Of a stretch of DNA of 64,000 nt, positions 45,576 through 55,260 are shown one piece after another. The position numbers and the translations under genes were made by a program. Below the pieces are notes generated by a model. It did not search any database and had not been told where the DNA came from. It saw only the letters and a list, made by a program, of their open reading frames with translations. Source of the stretch: Isoetes taiwanensis (lineage: Eukaryota; Streptophyta; Lycopodiopsida; Isoetales; Isoetaceae); assembly GCA_021234155.1 (NCBI GenBank), contig JAJEKV010000881.1, forward strand, positions 1 through 64,000, written 5' to 3'. The first letter of the stretch is position 1; each line of letters opens with the position of its first letter.

Positions 45576-46220
45576 CAAGCTTGGTCGTGCGACGATTCGG
45601 GAAGAAGCTTGCTCGTTTGCTCTGGTCTGGAGGAATCGGCGTCAACAATATGGATCTTCTCAAATACAACGCATGATGACCTAGTGTCGTTATGGATGCT
45701 GCTGCCGAAGAGTATTCATTGAAGTAAATTTGTAGACCCAATCTGTGTATCTGAGTCTGCTCTATCTATTTGCTAAGCTTGCAACCAACCAGGTTCTTGT
45801 TTATTATATTTACCTTTCTGTATTTGTGGCTTGCTCGTGTGAACTTGCTGCAGCAGAGAAGATCACAGAAACATGTTACTGCTTGTTACTCAGTCCCATT
45901 GAAACATTTTTTGAAACATTTCTTTATTCTGAATATCCTACGATGTTAAAGGGAACTCCAACTCTGTTTTCAGAATTTAAGAATTTGAATGTCGGCCTTT
46001 CCCATGTCCATCCATTCCCGTTGCAGATTTTAGGTCCAGTTTCCAAAAAGTTCCGGTTCTCGGTAACTATAACATTTGCTCGATAAGGCATGAATTCTGC
46101 TATGTTAGGCAAACTAATCAACAGAATTTGTATTCGTTGCATGATCTTTTAATGAGGATGGAGTTTTATTTGAAGTCAAAATAATTGCTACACCCCACAA
46201 AGGCTCGGCATCAGGAAGCA
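45576..46220 (-). repeat. TIC20 module copy C, first part
   Basis: Begins with the SINE-like flank (45668-45782, as in copy B), then tttacctttctgtatttgtgg and the same 3'-flank sequence as copies A and B, to ggctcggcatcaggaagcaa. At about 46221 the match stops. It resumes at about 47660 (ttaaattaatggcac). Confidence 0.8.
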
Positions 46221-46521
46221 ATGGCAATATTATAGGATGTGCAGATGCATCTAGGTCATTACCTACAAACTCCTATCAGACCAGTGAGCATGTTCAAATG
46301 GGACGGATCGACTGGTGCCAGCTCTTGTCCACTTGGTAAATTCTGTATAAAAATCATGCTTCAGTAAGTAAAACTATATAAAACCAGACAGTTGCCTCAT
46401 AATAACGAAATTACTTAGAAATCGTACTCACAGCTCTAATAAATGAATTTTGAATTACTGTCAGTGGTACGACATATGGAGGAAAAAGAGAATTTGATCA
46501 TCACACTTGGTATCTACTGAT

Positions 46522-46702
46522 CCTTAAACATCTGGTGTCGTGGATTATCTTGATCGCAACAATCTCCACCCTTAAATCGGCATCTTGGCAGCAGAGGTTA
46601 TTTCTGATAATCCATTGCTCCTGAGTGATTATCAAGTCCACGGCTGAGATTGAGGAGATTATCAAATCGATGGTGATAATCCCCTCCACCAGATGTTTAA
46701 GG
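46522..46702. repeat. Inverted-repeat MITE-like unit
   Basis: The ends pair: ccttaaacatctggtg at the left and caccagatgtttaagg at the right. Inner arms also match in inverted order (gattatc blocks, with caatctcc facing ggagatt). The TTAA within the termini would allow a TTA/TAA target duplication as in Tourist-type elements, but this is not certain. Confidence 0.6.
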
Positions 46703-46704
46703 GA

Positions 46705-46805
46705 GGCCAACCCTCCTCTCTCGATGATTATGGCAGATAACCCTCTCGGCCTGCCGGCCTCGAGGGTTATTTGCCATAATCATCTCAAGAGGAGGGTTAT
46801 CCTCC
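46705..46805. repeat. Long hairpin
   Basis: Nearly perfect arms: gatgattatggcagataacc followed by ctc, facing gagggttatttgccataatc then atc, around a GC-rich loop (tcggcctgccggcctc). Pairing continues outward (aaccctcctctc against aagaggagggtt). Such a hairpin would fold strongly as RNA. Confidence 0.75.
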
Positions 46806-47655
46806 TCTTCCAGGCAGCAATGCAATGGATTGTGTGGCTATGCACAATTTCTGTTCTCTCTTATGTAAAGTGCAATAAAATGAACACTTGCAGCCAATAA
46901 ACCGAATCAGAGAACAATGATGGCAGTATGTTTTGGGACTAACAATTGATGGATTCTAACTCGTAATTATTGCTTGCAATTTGCAGCCAATAAACCGAAT
47001 CACAGAACAATGATGGCAGTGATTTTGAACTCAAAAAATAGATGCAATGTTCAAATTCTTATGATGTAACTTACCAATTTCAATTTCACGGTCAAATCTT
47101 AATAGGAATTCATGTCTACTCTATGAGCTTTCCTATTTTCTTTCTGGAAATACTTTAACTGATAGCAATTTGGACCAGGAAAATTTTAGACTTTGGATCG
47201 GGAAAAAGCTGGTTGGCAAAGGAATTGAAAGAAAATGACTAGTGATAAGTCTCTACCTTGAGTGCAACAGCAATGCAAAGAAACTGTGAAAAAGAGAGAA
47301 AACTTACCTGCTGATCACATGCATGCAGGTCGAAATCTATGCATGCAGGTCGAAATCCAGAAAAGAAGTTGAGGCAGCATGATCTGAGAAGAATTGAAGC
47401 AGAAGAAGATTTGCCGCTTGAAGCAATCGGTTGTTTATGGAAGCCCGCTTGAAGAAATTGGCCGCCTCTGGAAGCCCGCGAAAATTTGCCGTTGGTAGAA
47501 AGGGTACATTATGAAATACAAAAAGTTTTAAGGGTATTTAGACAATCCACAATTGTGGATTTCTACATAACCATATACGCTGCTGAAGGGCATTCCGTGA
47601 AAAAAGAAGAACTTAAGGGCATGTTAGGAAATAGTAAAAAACATAAGGGCATTTC

Positions 47656-48430
47656 GGAGTTTTTCCTTAAATTAATGGCACTACGAAAAAATACCATAAT
47701 ATAAAGACACACCCAAAATGAAAGCTTTTCTGCTGTATCTGCCAAACGGGGTAGCTTAGACATGAGATGCCCCCCAATAAGAAACATGAAACAAGGAATA
47801 GAAACACAGTGTTGTAGAACATCACAAAGATGCCAACTGCAGCTCGACTTCCTGGACTAAAAGTCCTTTCTAAGAGTCCAGGTATGATAGTCAGAACATC
47901 AAGAACAATTGCCTGCATTGCATTAAGCCTGACATATCTGCTAAAGCCCTGATTTCTCACCACAATCAGATATAGTGCAAAAAATGCCACAAAGCTTGCA
48001 TAAGGGAAGCTCTTGTACGCATTGAATAATTGAATATTAGAGAGCATGTTTTTAATAATTTGATCTTGTTTATTTCATACCAATATGAATTTAAGTGCCA
48101 TTGTTCCATTGACTATTACAGTCTATACCTACTCTTGAACAACTCAAACATTTTATTGCTACCATGAAGTAAACACATGCAAAACAAAAATCTGCTAGGC
48201 TTTGCAGGTAAAAATCCGTTTTAAATCCTTATTGCTGAATCTGATGTGTAGTTCTGTGCCTAAGGTATACAAGCGCTTTATCAGAAGAATGAAGGCAAGG
48301 CATCTGGAGGTATGCATTCTAATTCTGTGCCTTGTAGCGTGCAACCAATAGAAGACAAGTGTATCCCACTAACCTTGAGGTGCCTTCTTGTTGGTACCCA
48401 AATTAGTCAGTTTCAGATATGCTGTAAAGA
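47656..48430 (-). repeat. TIC20 module copy C, second part
   Basis: Matches copy B through the TIC20 exon and upstream region to agattatgctg-like sequence at about 48420. It lacks the stretch corresponding to copy A 30660-31385. It ends some 30-40 bp from the kinase stop codon, so the kinase's 3' UTR probably runs into it. Confidence 0.75.
47667..48047 (-). pseudogene. TIC20-like fragment, best-preserved copy (C)
   Basis: A 126-codon open stretch with the TIC20 signature: LFNAYKSFPYASFVAFFALY, LIVVRNQGFSRYVRLNAMQA, IVLDVLTIIPGLLERTF, and then VGIFVMFYNTVFLFLVSCF. Hydrophobic stretches fit three of TIC20's membrane helices. In the family this protein is a subunit of the inner-envelope import channel of chloroplasts. 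The C-terminal frame is shifted at a run of C (about 47772-47777): the correct SKLPRLADTA wording lies in the next frame. A deletion then removes the natural end kept by copies A and B. Upstream exons are absent because kinase sequence lies there. It is a truncated copy, not a working gene. Confidence 0.85.
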
Positions 48431-48459
48431 ACTCTGTAAAGAACCGTTAGGATATTGAT

Positions 48460-50100
48460 TCAGTTGATTTTTTGAATCCGACAAGGAGCAGGAGCATCAA
48501 CACAATGAAAACTATTGCGGACAGAGCATCTGATAGTGATCACAGTATCAACATCATCTAAGGTTATTTTGTATTCATGCACTATTCTCTTTGCTGGTCC
48601 TTCACACGTATCATTCTTAATTGTGGAAACCTTACTATCAGAGTAACGTCGTAGCCAAGTTACGATACAGTAATCTCCATTCAATGTAAAATGCACCTTG
48701 AGGGTCTTGTCTACTACTGGTTCTCCTTCAAGTCTTAGATCTCTTATCATATATTCCTGATCTGCTTCTGCTTGATATATTATTAATGGATAAATTGATC
48801 CTTTGATAGATGCAGTAGGAGTTTTTGTCAATAGTTCTTCCATAATAACCCAAAGTTCTTCACAGATCTCTTCAAAAGAGGGTCGTCCAGAGGCTTCTTG
48901 GTGAGAAGAACGTTGAATCAATTGGCGAAGACTATTAGAAACCTCCATTTTATTATAAAGGTCGGAGCAAGTAATGCCAAAGCTGTACACATCTACGTTT
49001 CGTGCATAATAACCATCAACATTATTACCCTTCATTTCAGGGGCCATATACTTGTTTGTACCTAAATTCAAAGTATTGCTATTCCGTGTTCCAAAGTTGC
49101 TCTTACATTCACCAAAATCAGCAATTTTCACCAAATAATTCTGATTGTTTCTACTTTTCACTAAAACATTACGTGGTTTCAAGTCACGATGGATCACATT
49201 ATTTCTATGCAAGTGTCTCATTCCCTTGGCTATTTGGATGATCATATCAGTGAACTATGACAGAGGGATTGGGCTAGAAGAATGGATAAGCTGTATTATG
49301 TTTTTCTGCATCAGCTCTAAAATAAGGAGCATGTTCATGTTGTTGTCTTCAGACAAACCTAGCAGCTTTAAGATGTGAGAGGAATCCAGAGCTTGTAATT
49401 TGGCGGGCACATCTATTTCTGTTGGGGACCAGGAGCCTCCCTCATAATGGGATATCTTCACAGCTACTGGTAATCCATTCAAAGTTGCTCTCCTCACTAT
49501 TCCATTACTCCCCGACCCCAAAATCTCTTTATCAATCCTTATGTGACTATAGCAGATGTGTGGAACAGGGCTATCAGCAGGAGGGAAACAGACTATTGCT
49601 GTCTGGAGAAGGCTACTATCCTGCTCTATGCTATCATGAAGCTGTTTCAAAATTTGGGTTTTAAATTTAGATGCGGGGTCTGAACATATAATCTGCTTAT
49701 GGATCAACCTATTCATCATATGGACATACCTTCTGAGATCGTCAACAATCTCAGCATATTCGCCTGGGCTGGGGACTGCCTGATGATTGCCTTTTTTATG
49801 ATAAAGCTTAGCAAGCTCAAGTGCTGAGGTCAAAACACCAGCCAGCTGCCATCCTATTAAGGCTGCCTCATTACACTTTGTTTCGTTTTGGAACTCTGCA
49901 GCCCACCATAGCAAATACTTCGAAGTATTCAATGCCAGACATTCAAGCACAAAAGGTCCATCTGTTGCTGTTTGACGTATAATCTGATTCTGAAGATCAG
50001 AGATCCTACTTTTCCAATCAATTTCAGGGAAAACCAGTCCAATTATCATTTTGATGAACCAGTTGACTACATTTCGAATAAAAGGATAGAATGTCTCCAT
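48460..50100 (-). pseudogene. TKL-type protein kinase with helical N-domain and Ig-like C-domain, one in-frame stop
   Basis: A single-exon frame of 546 codons with one internal TAG at codon 282 (49255-49257). Residues 1-175: helical domain of unknown family (conserved KYLLWW, WQLAGVL, IVDDLRRYVHMMNRL). Kinase about 188-424: glycine loop GSGSNG (195-200), VAVK lysine 215, HRDLKPRN (Asp306), DFG (328-330), APE (353-355), DVYSFG (370-375) and RPSFEE (406-411), so all catalytic residues are present. Residues 425-546 resemble an Ig/AIR9-type repeat (EGEPVVDKTL, YCIVTWLRR, YKITLDDVDTVITIRCSV). The stop falls before helix E, between lobes. It may be a recent nonsense change, a sequencing error, or a pseudogene. 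The start ATG is the first in its frame after an upstream TGA. The gene is divergent from 50330-51046. Confidence 0.85.
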
Positions 50101-50230
50101 CTCCGGAGGTCTGAGGTAAAAGCTTTCCAGGTTTATCCTTGTATGTAAATGGTGTCAAGGCAAATTCCATTGACAGAATCAAACGACGCAAGAGCACTTC
50201 GTGGAAAGTGGGCTCCCTTGGACCAATCAT
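50024..50230 (-). other. Upstream ORF overlapping the kinase start
   Basis: A 68-codon ORF in another frame begins at an ATG 130 bases upstream of the kinase ATG and ends within the kinase coding region. If transcripts start beyond it, it would be met first by scanning ribosomes and would reduce kinase translation. No conserved motif was seen. It could equally be chance. Confidence 0.3.
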
Positions 50231-50329
50231 GCCAGCTATGTATGGACGTTATGTCATGCTCGCTCCTTATAAAGTATAATCTATTCGACACTCAAGAAAT
50301 AAAATTGTAGTTTATGTGATTAAGAAATT
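50101..50329. promoter_or_regulatory. 229-bp bidirectional promoter region
   Basis: Separates two divergent, related coding regions. TATAAAG at 50268-50274 lies 56 bases before the plus-strand ATG. Because the core TTATAA is palindromic, the same site reads TATAAGG for the minus strand, 167 bases before that ATG. An ACGT core (ggacgttatg) is near 50245-50254. No other known element stands out. Confidence 0.45.
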
Positions 50330-51046
50330 ATGTTGGCCCCCAATGCACGGTCAACAGATAAACAGGAGGGAAGAACAGCAAAGCTAAGGAGCTCTATTCT
50401 TTGGTTCCTCTCAATGACCTCTCCAGATACCTGGATTTCTAGCATCCTGGATGTAACAAAACAGATGAAACGACTAGAAACAAATGATAGACGATTTTTG
50501 GCACTCCAGTCTCTAGCAGATTGTGCCTTCCAATATGTCAAGTGGTGGAGGGTTCACTTTCATGAAGAATTAGGGTTGGAACGTACAGCGGCGAATGCAG
50601 TGGGAGGGCAGCTAGCTGCAGTTTTACAAATGACTCTGCAGCTCTGTATGGCAGAATCACAGCAAAGTCAAGGTGAGTTTATTATGCCAAGTAAAGGTGA
50701 ATTTATGAAGATTGTTGATGATCTTAGAAGGCACACACAGATTATGAATCGCCTATTCAGAGGCCTTCTTTCAAGCTCTTCCAAAAATTTTGCTCTTATT
50801 AACCACCTGCAGCATAAGGTAGAGCTTGATTGTTGCCTTGCGGAGAAAATTATAGAGAAGGCTTTCGAACTTCCTTCCAGGAATGCCACAATAGGAGAAC
50901 CGAGTTTCCCCCACTTCCCAAGGTTTTTTTCGCTTTCAGAGGAATATGACATAGACTTGCAGCCGAACATGAGGCCCAGAAATTCTGCAGAGGAGGATAG
51001 CAGGCAGGCCAAAACCCCCGTTGCAGGGCCCGTTGTATGGTCATGA
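50330..51046 (+). CDS. Stand-alone protein related to the kinase's N-terminal domain
   Basis: An intact 238-codon ORF, ATG to TGA. Residues 57-142 align with kinase residues 50-132: LALQSLADCAFQYVKWW against VLECLALNTSKYLLWW, VGGQLAAVL against IGWQLAGVL, and IVDDLRRHTQIMNRL against IVDDLRRYVHMMNRL, with a gap of about three residues. It has no kinase domain. Residues 143-238 continue helical (NHLQHKVELDCCLAEKIIEKAF) and end in a charged, disordered-looking tail. There is no signal peptide or clear membrane segment. Shared ancestry and head-to-head position suggest an inverted partial duplication of the kinase gene, and possibly joint function such as heteromeric assembly. That is inference; the domain family is unknown to me. 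Confidence 0.75.
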   Translation: MLAPNARSTDKQEGRTAKLRSSILWFLSMTSPDTWISSILDVTKQMKRLETNDRRFLALQSLADCAFQYVKWWRVHFHEELGLERTAANAVGGQLAAVLQMTLQLCMAESQQSQGEFIMPSKGEFMKIVDDLRRHTQIMNRLFRGLLSSSSKNFALINHLQHKVELDCCLAEKIIEKAFELPSRNATIGEPSFPHFPRFFSLSEEYDIDLQPNMRPRNSAEEDSRQAKTPVAGPVVWS

Positions 51047-51359
51047 CATTCAGGTGTTCACGTTTTGAATTTTTTTTATATGGAACTTCCTTTTATAATT
51101 CCTCAAACAGCAGACATAACGATGTAGCCAAAAAATCAACCGAGACAACAAGACGCAAGTTGTAAGTGCCAGATACAATTTTTTTTAATGCCCTCTCGGT
51201 TCAAATACATTCATGTAGTAGATACTACACCCTTTTTTTTTAGCTATACTTTTATTAAATCTGGAAATGTGAATTACAGTAAAGCACTATGTGATATAGA
51301 ACATTTGCACATCGAATATGAATATGCAGTAGTAACCACATACCAAAGTATCATCTTGC

Positions 51360-52800
51360 TACTTCAAAAACGAGCAAAAAGGGGTGTTCCACAACTCCTT
51401 ACCACAGTCTTCATCATCCATAGCTAATACTTGCTCCTTAAGCTTAGATATTAGCAAATCTAAGATCCTAGAAGAGTGTAGGTATTTATGAGAAAAAATC
51501 ATTAACCACCTTTTCCATGTGATCCATAGAGCTTTAGAAAGGTGAAGCACTTGCTTTTTTAATGAATTCTACCTTATTAGCTAGAGTCCTCCGATTCCAT
51601 CATGTGACTCCAATAAGGCTGAATATTTGAGGAATGTATAAAGCAATGTTCAATGGTCTTGTCTGCATAAACGTACAGAGGACAATCTGGCTTCACATTC
51701 GGATTGTACTTACTTACCATATGGTTTACTCTTGGAACTCTATGAATAATCTGCCAGACTAAAGTTTTCACTTTTCGAGGGAGAGAATTCTTCAAACATT
51801 TCTTCATACCCATACTTGGACGTTCCATTTTGTTGCCAATTGCATCACCTCATTATGATAAGCAATTTGTATGCAGTCGAAACAACTTCTAAAAAGACTT
51901 ATATGCTACCAAAAAACTTCCAACCATAGGTCTCGAGATAGGGAATATGTGCTGCAACCAACTCCCATGCTCTATCTTGCTTGCGAAGATTAAACTTCAT
52001 CTGGAAATCCTCCCAAAATAACAGAATACCTTAAGAGTACCAATCTCCAACAAAATTCACTGATGATAACGGTTTTGTACCCTCGTTAGTCGTTATTGCT
52101 AACTAACAGACTGGCATTGCGACTGGCATAAACTTTTAGTTTTCTCCCATGCCTTTAAAAACCCTTTAGAAAAGGGGATGCTCCAGGATAAGACTTCAAG
52201 CTCTAAAGCTAAGCCCATGGAATTTCTTTTGGATAGATGCCTTGCCGCATCGAATGCAATGATTGATGGATCAAATGCAGACCAAGAGAGTTAATTCTTC
52301 CATTCAACAATTGTCAAATGAACTCACTTATTAAAATCTTCCTGCGAAGGAAGAAATCTAACATTCCCAATCCACCGCGATTCTTAGAGATCAATATTTG
52401 TTCCAAACTTTGCAATCTGCATCTTCTTCATCCCCTCTCCCCCAACCCGGGCCCCCAAAAACCCTCCCTTGTCCAACAAGACTTAAGCTGCATAAACAGG
52501 CATGTTACTTAGGATTGATTTAGCCACGACAATCCTTCATGTATGGACAATTCACAAACTTTCCACCAATTTAAATGCTTATCAAGACCAAGAAGAATCT
52601 CGTCCCAAACATCTAAGGTTGTTTTGTTAATACCAATGAGTATACCCAATAGTTTAGATGAGCCACCTGGTGAAACAAAACTCCAAAGATAGTCATGTTT
52701 AGAAATAGACAAAGGTTCTTCTAGAGGCCACAATGCAGCACACTTGTCCCAATTTAAAAAACAGCCTAATGCTAAATAGAAAGAGTCTACAGCTCTTTAG
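51360..52800 (-). mobile_element. LINE 3' fragment (LINE copy 3)
   Basis: On the minus strand, 52509-52733 reads SSKLLGILIGINK.. and LNWWKVCELSIHEGLSWL, the end of LINE RT. Farther on, 51577-51828 reads LPRKVKTLVWQIIHRVPRVN, then CPLY and IEHCFIHS, the zinc-binding tail found after plant LINE RT. The frame is broken in between. The endonuclease and most of RT are missing, so it is a 5'-truncated dead copy. It lies downstream of the stand-alone helical-domain gene, in convergent orientation. Confidence 0.75.
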
Positions 52801-54193
52801 CATTAGATAAATTTTCTTTTGAGGCTTTGTGACGTCCCCTTATCCTTTACAATACTCCCATTGTATAGGATCTGGATATCCCCTCATGTCAACTCTGCAA
52901 GTCGGCAGGAGGCTATTCACGCAATCATCGGTTGTCGGCTGGTGCTTCAGAGTCGATGTGGAAGAAGGACATGTCATTGCCACGTCTTTTCTGGAGTCGA
53001 TCTCACTGCAGAAGTGTGAAATGTAAGCACAAGCATCAATCATATAACTCAAATAAATACTCACCACAAAGGGTGACGCAACATCATTACTCTAACATAA
53101 TCATCAATATACACTATGGAGATCCTAACCCAAGTTTCGACTCCGTGTGGTATAATTGACGGTCTGGGCCTCAAAGCATCAACAGACGGGAGGTAACCCT
53201 AAGGCTATTCCAAGATTTCATCTCCCTTGGTTCCATAAAGCAGGAAGGCTACTCCTTCCAAGAGGCAGCTAGAGAGACGAGGTCATCCCCACTCGTACTT
53301 GACCTCACTGAGGTAATGCATCATTTAAGAGGGGTGAAACCCATACCTTGCCCTCTCGCAGTGGCAAGGTATTAGGCCTAGCTTGCCGTGGATCCCTCTG
53401 CAATTGGAACAAGTCCCCTAAGCCAGTCAAGGCCCTTAACCCACGATCAGGCGGGCTCTCTATGCACAAACTAGATATAATGCGAATCAATGAGGTCTAA
53501 CTGCTAGAGTCATACTAAACATGGCTCCTGTACGTGAAGTGGATAGTTCACATAGGATTAAGACCATTCAACTTGTTGAAATGCCTTGCTCCCGAAGAAA
53601 TTCCGTTCAGATCAAAAATCCCCTTCTTCCCCTTCCCCTCTCTATTAGGGTGTTTTTATGCTTGACATACCCATTTTTTGGTACGATCAGCACCCGATCA
53701 GCACTTTTAATCGCTTATTTGTCGGTGAAAGGCGGGGCCGTCCGTCATTATGGTGAAGGGTACACCCTTCATCATTAAATCATCGATTTTGGCCGAATTT
53801 TCTTCGAGCCATCCCCTGTTTTTCATAATTTCGAATGCATCATTACCATCCCGCTTCAAATCTATTCGGTCGATCAAGCTTCTCCTATTCTCTTTTCCGA
53901 ATTCATCAAGCAAGAACAGATTTGTGATGGCTCAATTCGGCGAGGTTGCTGTCCTTTTCTTTTGTGGAGCTCTCAAATTTCCCTTTGGCCTATGAAGTTC
54001 GACCTTTTTTTTTTTGCAGGACATCTTCGATGGCGAACCGGAATATGAATTCCATGTTAACAGGGCTCTTTCTAACAAAGGGAAAAAGCCCAAAGAAATT
54101 AAGGCAAAAGATGTTACAGAGGCCGATTTTCTTGAGTTTGGAAGATGCCACTCAGAAAGGGAAGATTAACCTGAAATTTATTCTACCCTGCCT
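52801..54193. other. Intergenic DNA, no gene recognised
   Basis: Overlapping ORFs of 60-85 codons on both strands (for example 53521-53778 and 53750-53995) without motifs. The GC-richer segment 53170-53500 has no identifiable domain. Some of the ORFs after 53940 may be upstream exons of the 54194 ORF, but splice sites are not convincing. Confidence 0.35.
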
Positions 54194-54844
54194 ATGAAAC
54201 CCAAATTGAACGACCTTCTTGGAAGGATTTACCAAAAATCCAAGCCCACTAACAATGAAGTTAGAGTCACCTTTGCTAGAGCTTTTGCACGGGCTAATTC
54301 CCCTCGGAAAATTGCAAATCGAGGAATATGCTATCAACCTGGGCTTCCTTTGCTGCTGATGCTTTTAGGACCACGGCGACAATTGTCGGTTAAGCAAGAG
54401 GGTAGTAGCTACGACAACAACAGCAATGCCATACTCAATCGGCTTAGGAGGCTTCTTTGCTATATTTTAAAAAAAAACGATATTTTGATGAAAGAAGAAG
54501 ATTATTTGAGGAAGGAGGGTGCTCTCACTCAAAGCCGACTTTCGATCTCTGCAATAGAAGAGCGGATATATCGAAAAAGTGAAGGACGAGAGGCTTTAGA
54601 AACAGCTGCGCCAGACGAACAAGAAGCTATTCAAAGGCTTAAAGCACAAGAGGAAATGTGGCGAGACCTGTTGGCCAGCACCATAAATAAGTTGGATAAA
54701 AATGGATTGAAGAATTTGAAGGCCGACATCATCGAACTCAAACAAGAAGTTGATGCTATTGAAAAGCATATGAAGATTTGGCATGCCAAATGCAAACATG
54801 TTGCTTTTCCGCGGTCTCCGAAATCAGCAATCGGATGCACCTAG
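54194..54844 (+). CDS. Unrecognised protein with coiled-coil C-terminal half
   Basis: 216 codons, ATG to TAG, not recognised. The N-terminal third is basic and mixed. Residues 100-200 are strongly helical and charged, with coiled-coil character (EERIYRKSEGREALETAAPD, QRLKAQEEMWRDLLASTINK, LKADIIELKQEVDAIEKHMK). The next ORF (54778-55260) overlaps in another frame and carries a zinc-binding motif, so the two could be one protein joined by splicing or broken by a frameshift. Context (transposase-like genes to 62.5 kb) suggests a transposon-associated gene. Confidence 0.4.
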   Translation: MKPKLNDLLGRIYQKSKPTNNEVRVTFARAFARANSPRKIANRGICYQPGLPLLLMLLGPRRQLSVKQEGSSYDNNSNAILNRLRRLLCYILKKNDILMKEEDYLRKEGALTQSRLSISAIEERIYRKSEGREALETAAPDEQEAIQRLKAQEEMWRDLLASTINKLDKNGLKNLKADIIELKQEVDAIEKHMKIWHAKCKHVAFPRSPKSAIGCT

Positions 54845-55260
54845 GTATGGGTTCCTATGACATGCCTTTCTTGGATAATAAGGATGCATGTGAAGCATGT
54901 GGCCTTTTGTTCTGCAAAGATTATGAATTGCATGTCAAATTAACATGTGGTCACAAATACCATGTTTTTGCTTTTTATTTTTTTGGATCAGTATGCATTA
55001 CCTTTACCTACCACTGTCATGAAGAGGTTCCAGGCAGCATATTGCAAGAATTGGTATATAAAGAATACCATCCTGTTGAAAGTGACACAGAAAGTGAGAA
55101 TGATAGTGACACTGAAAGTAACAAGGAAGACAAGAAAAACAAGGTCTTTGAGGACCAAAAAAGAGGTAAAGAAGAAGATGATAGCAAAGACTTCTCCGTA
55201 CACGCTACCCTCGGCGCTCCCGACTTCATTCGCAAAGAGTTGCAAAGAAGAAGACCGTGA
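54778..55260 (+). CDS. Partial RING/zinc-ribbon-like ORF with acidic tail
   Basis: A 160-codon ORF. ACEACGLLF followed 16 residues later by TCGHKYH resembles the first half of a RING-like zinc finger (CX2C..CGHxxH). The second cysteine pairs are missing: sequence after YH turns hydrophobic and could be read-through of a short intron (ending ggatcag near 54989). The C-terminus is highly charged (ESDTESENDSDTESNKEDKK). The true gene structure is uncertain. It is not assigned to a known family. Confidence 0.4.
   Translation: MACQMQTCCFSAVSEISNRMHLGMGSYDMPFLDNKDACEACGLLFCKDYELHVKLTCGHKYHVFAFYFFGSVCITFTYHCHEEVPGSILQELVYKEYHPVESDTESENDSDTESNKEDKKNKVFEDQKRGKEEDDSKDFSVHATLGAPDFIRKELQRRRP

Larger units (their letters stand above)
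46221..47655. mobile_element. ~1.4-kb hairpin-rich insertion in copy C
   Basis: This segment is absent from copies A and B. It contains two adjacent inverted-repeat structures (46522-46702 and 46705-46805), a 42-bp direct repeat (about 46889-46930 and 46981-47022, around gcagccaataaaccgaatca), and a right edge (aagggcatttcggagttttt) resembling the edge of the hairpin upstream of RPS3A. It looks like nested MITEs. The small ORFs inside are not convincing. Confidence 0.5.

Noticed and set aside
48460-50100. Naming the kinase as plant MLKL
   Set aside because: The architecture (helical domain + kinase) is similar, but I cannot confirm the HeLo domain from sequence, and this kinase keeps all catalytic residues and has an extra Ig-like tail.
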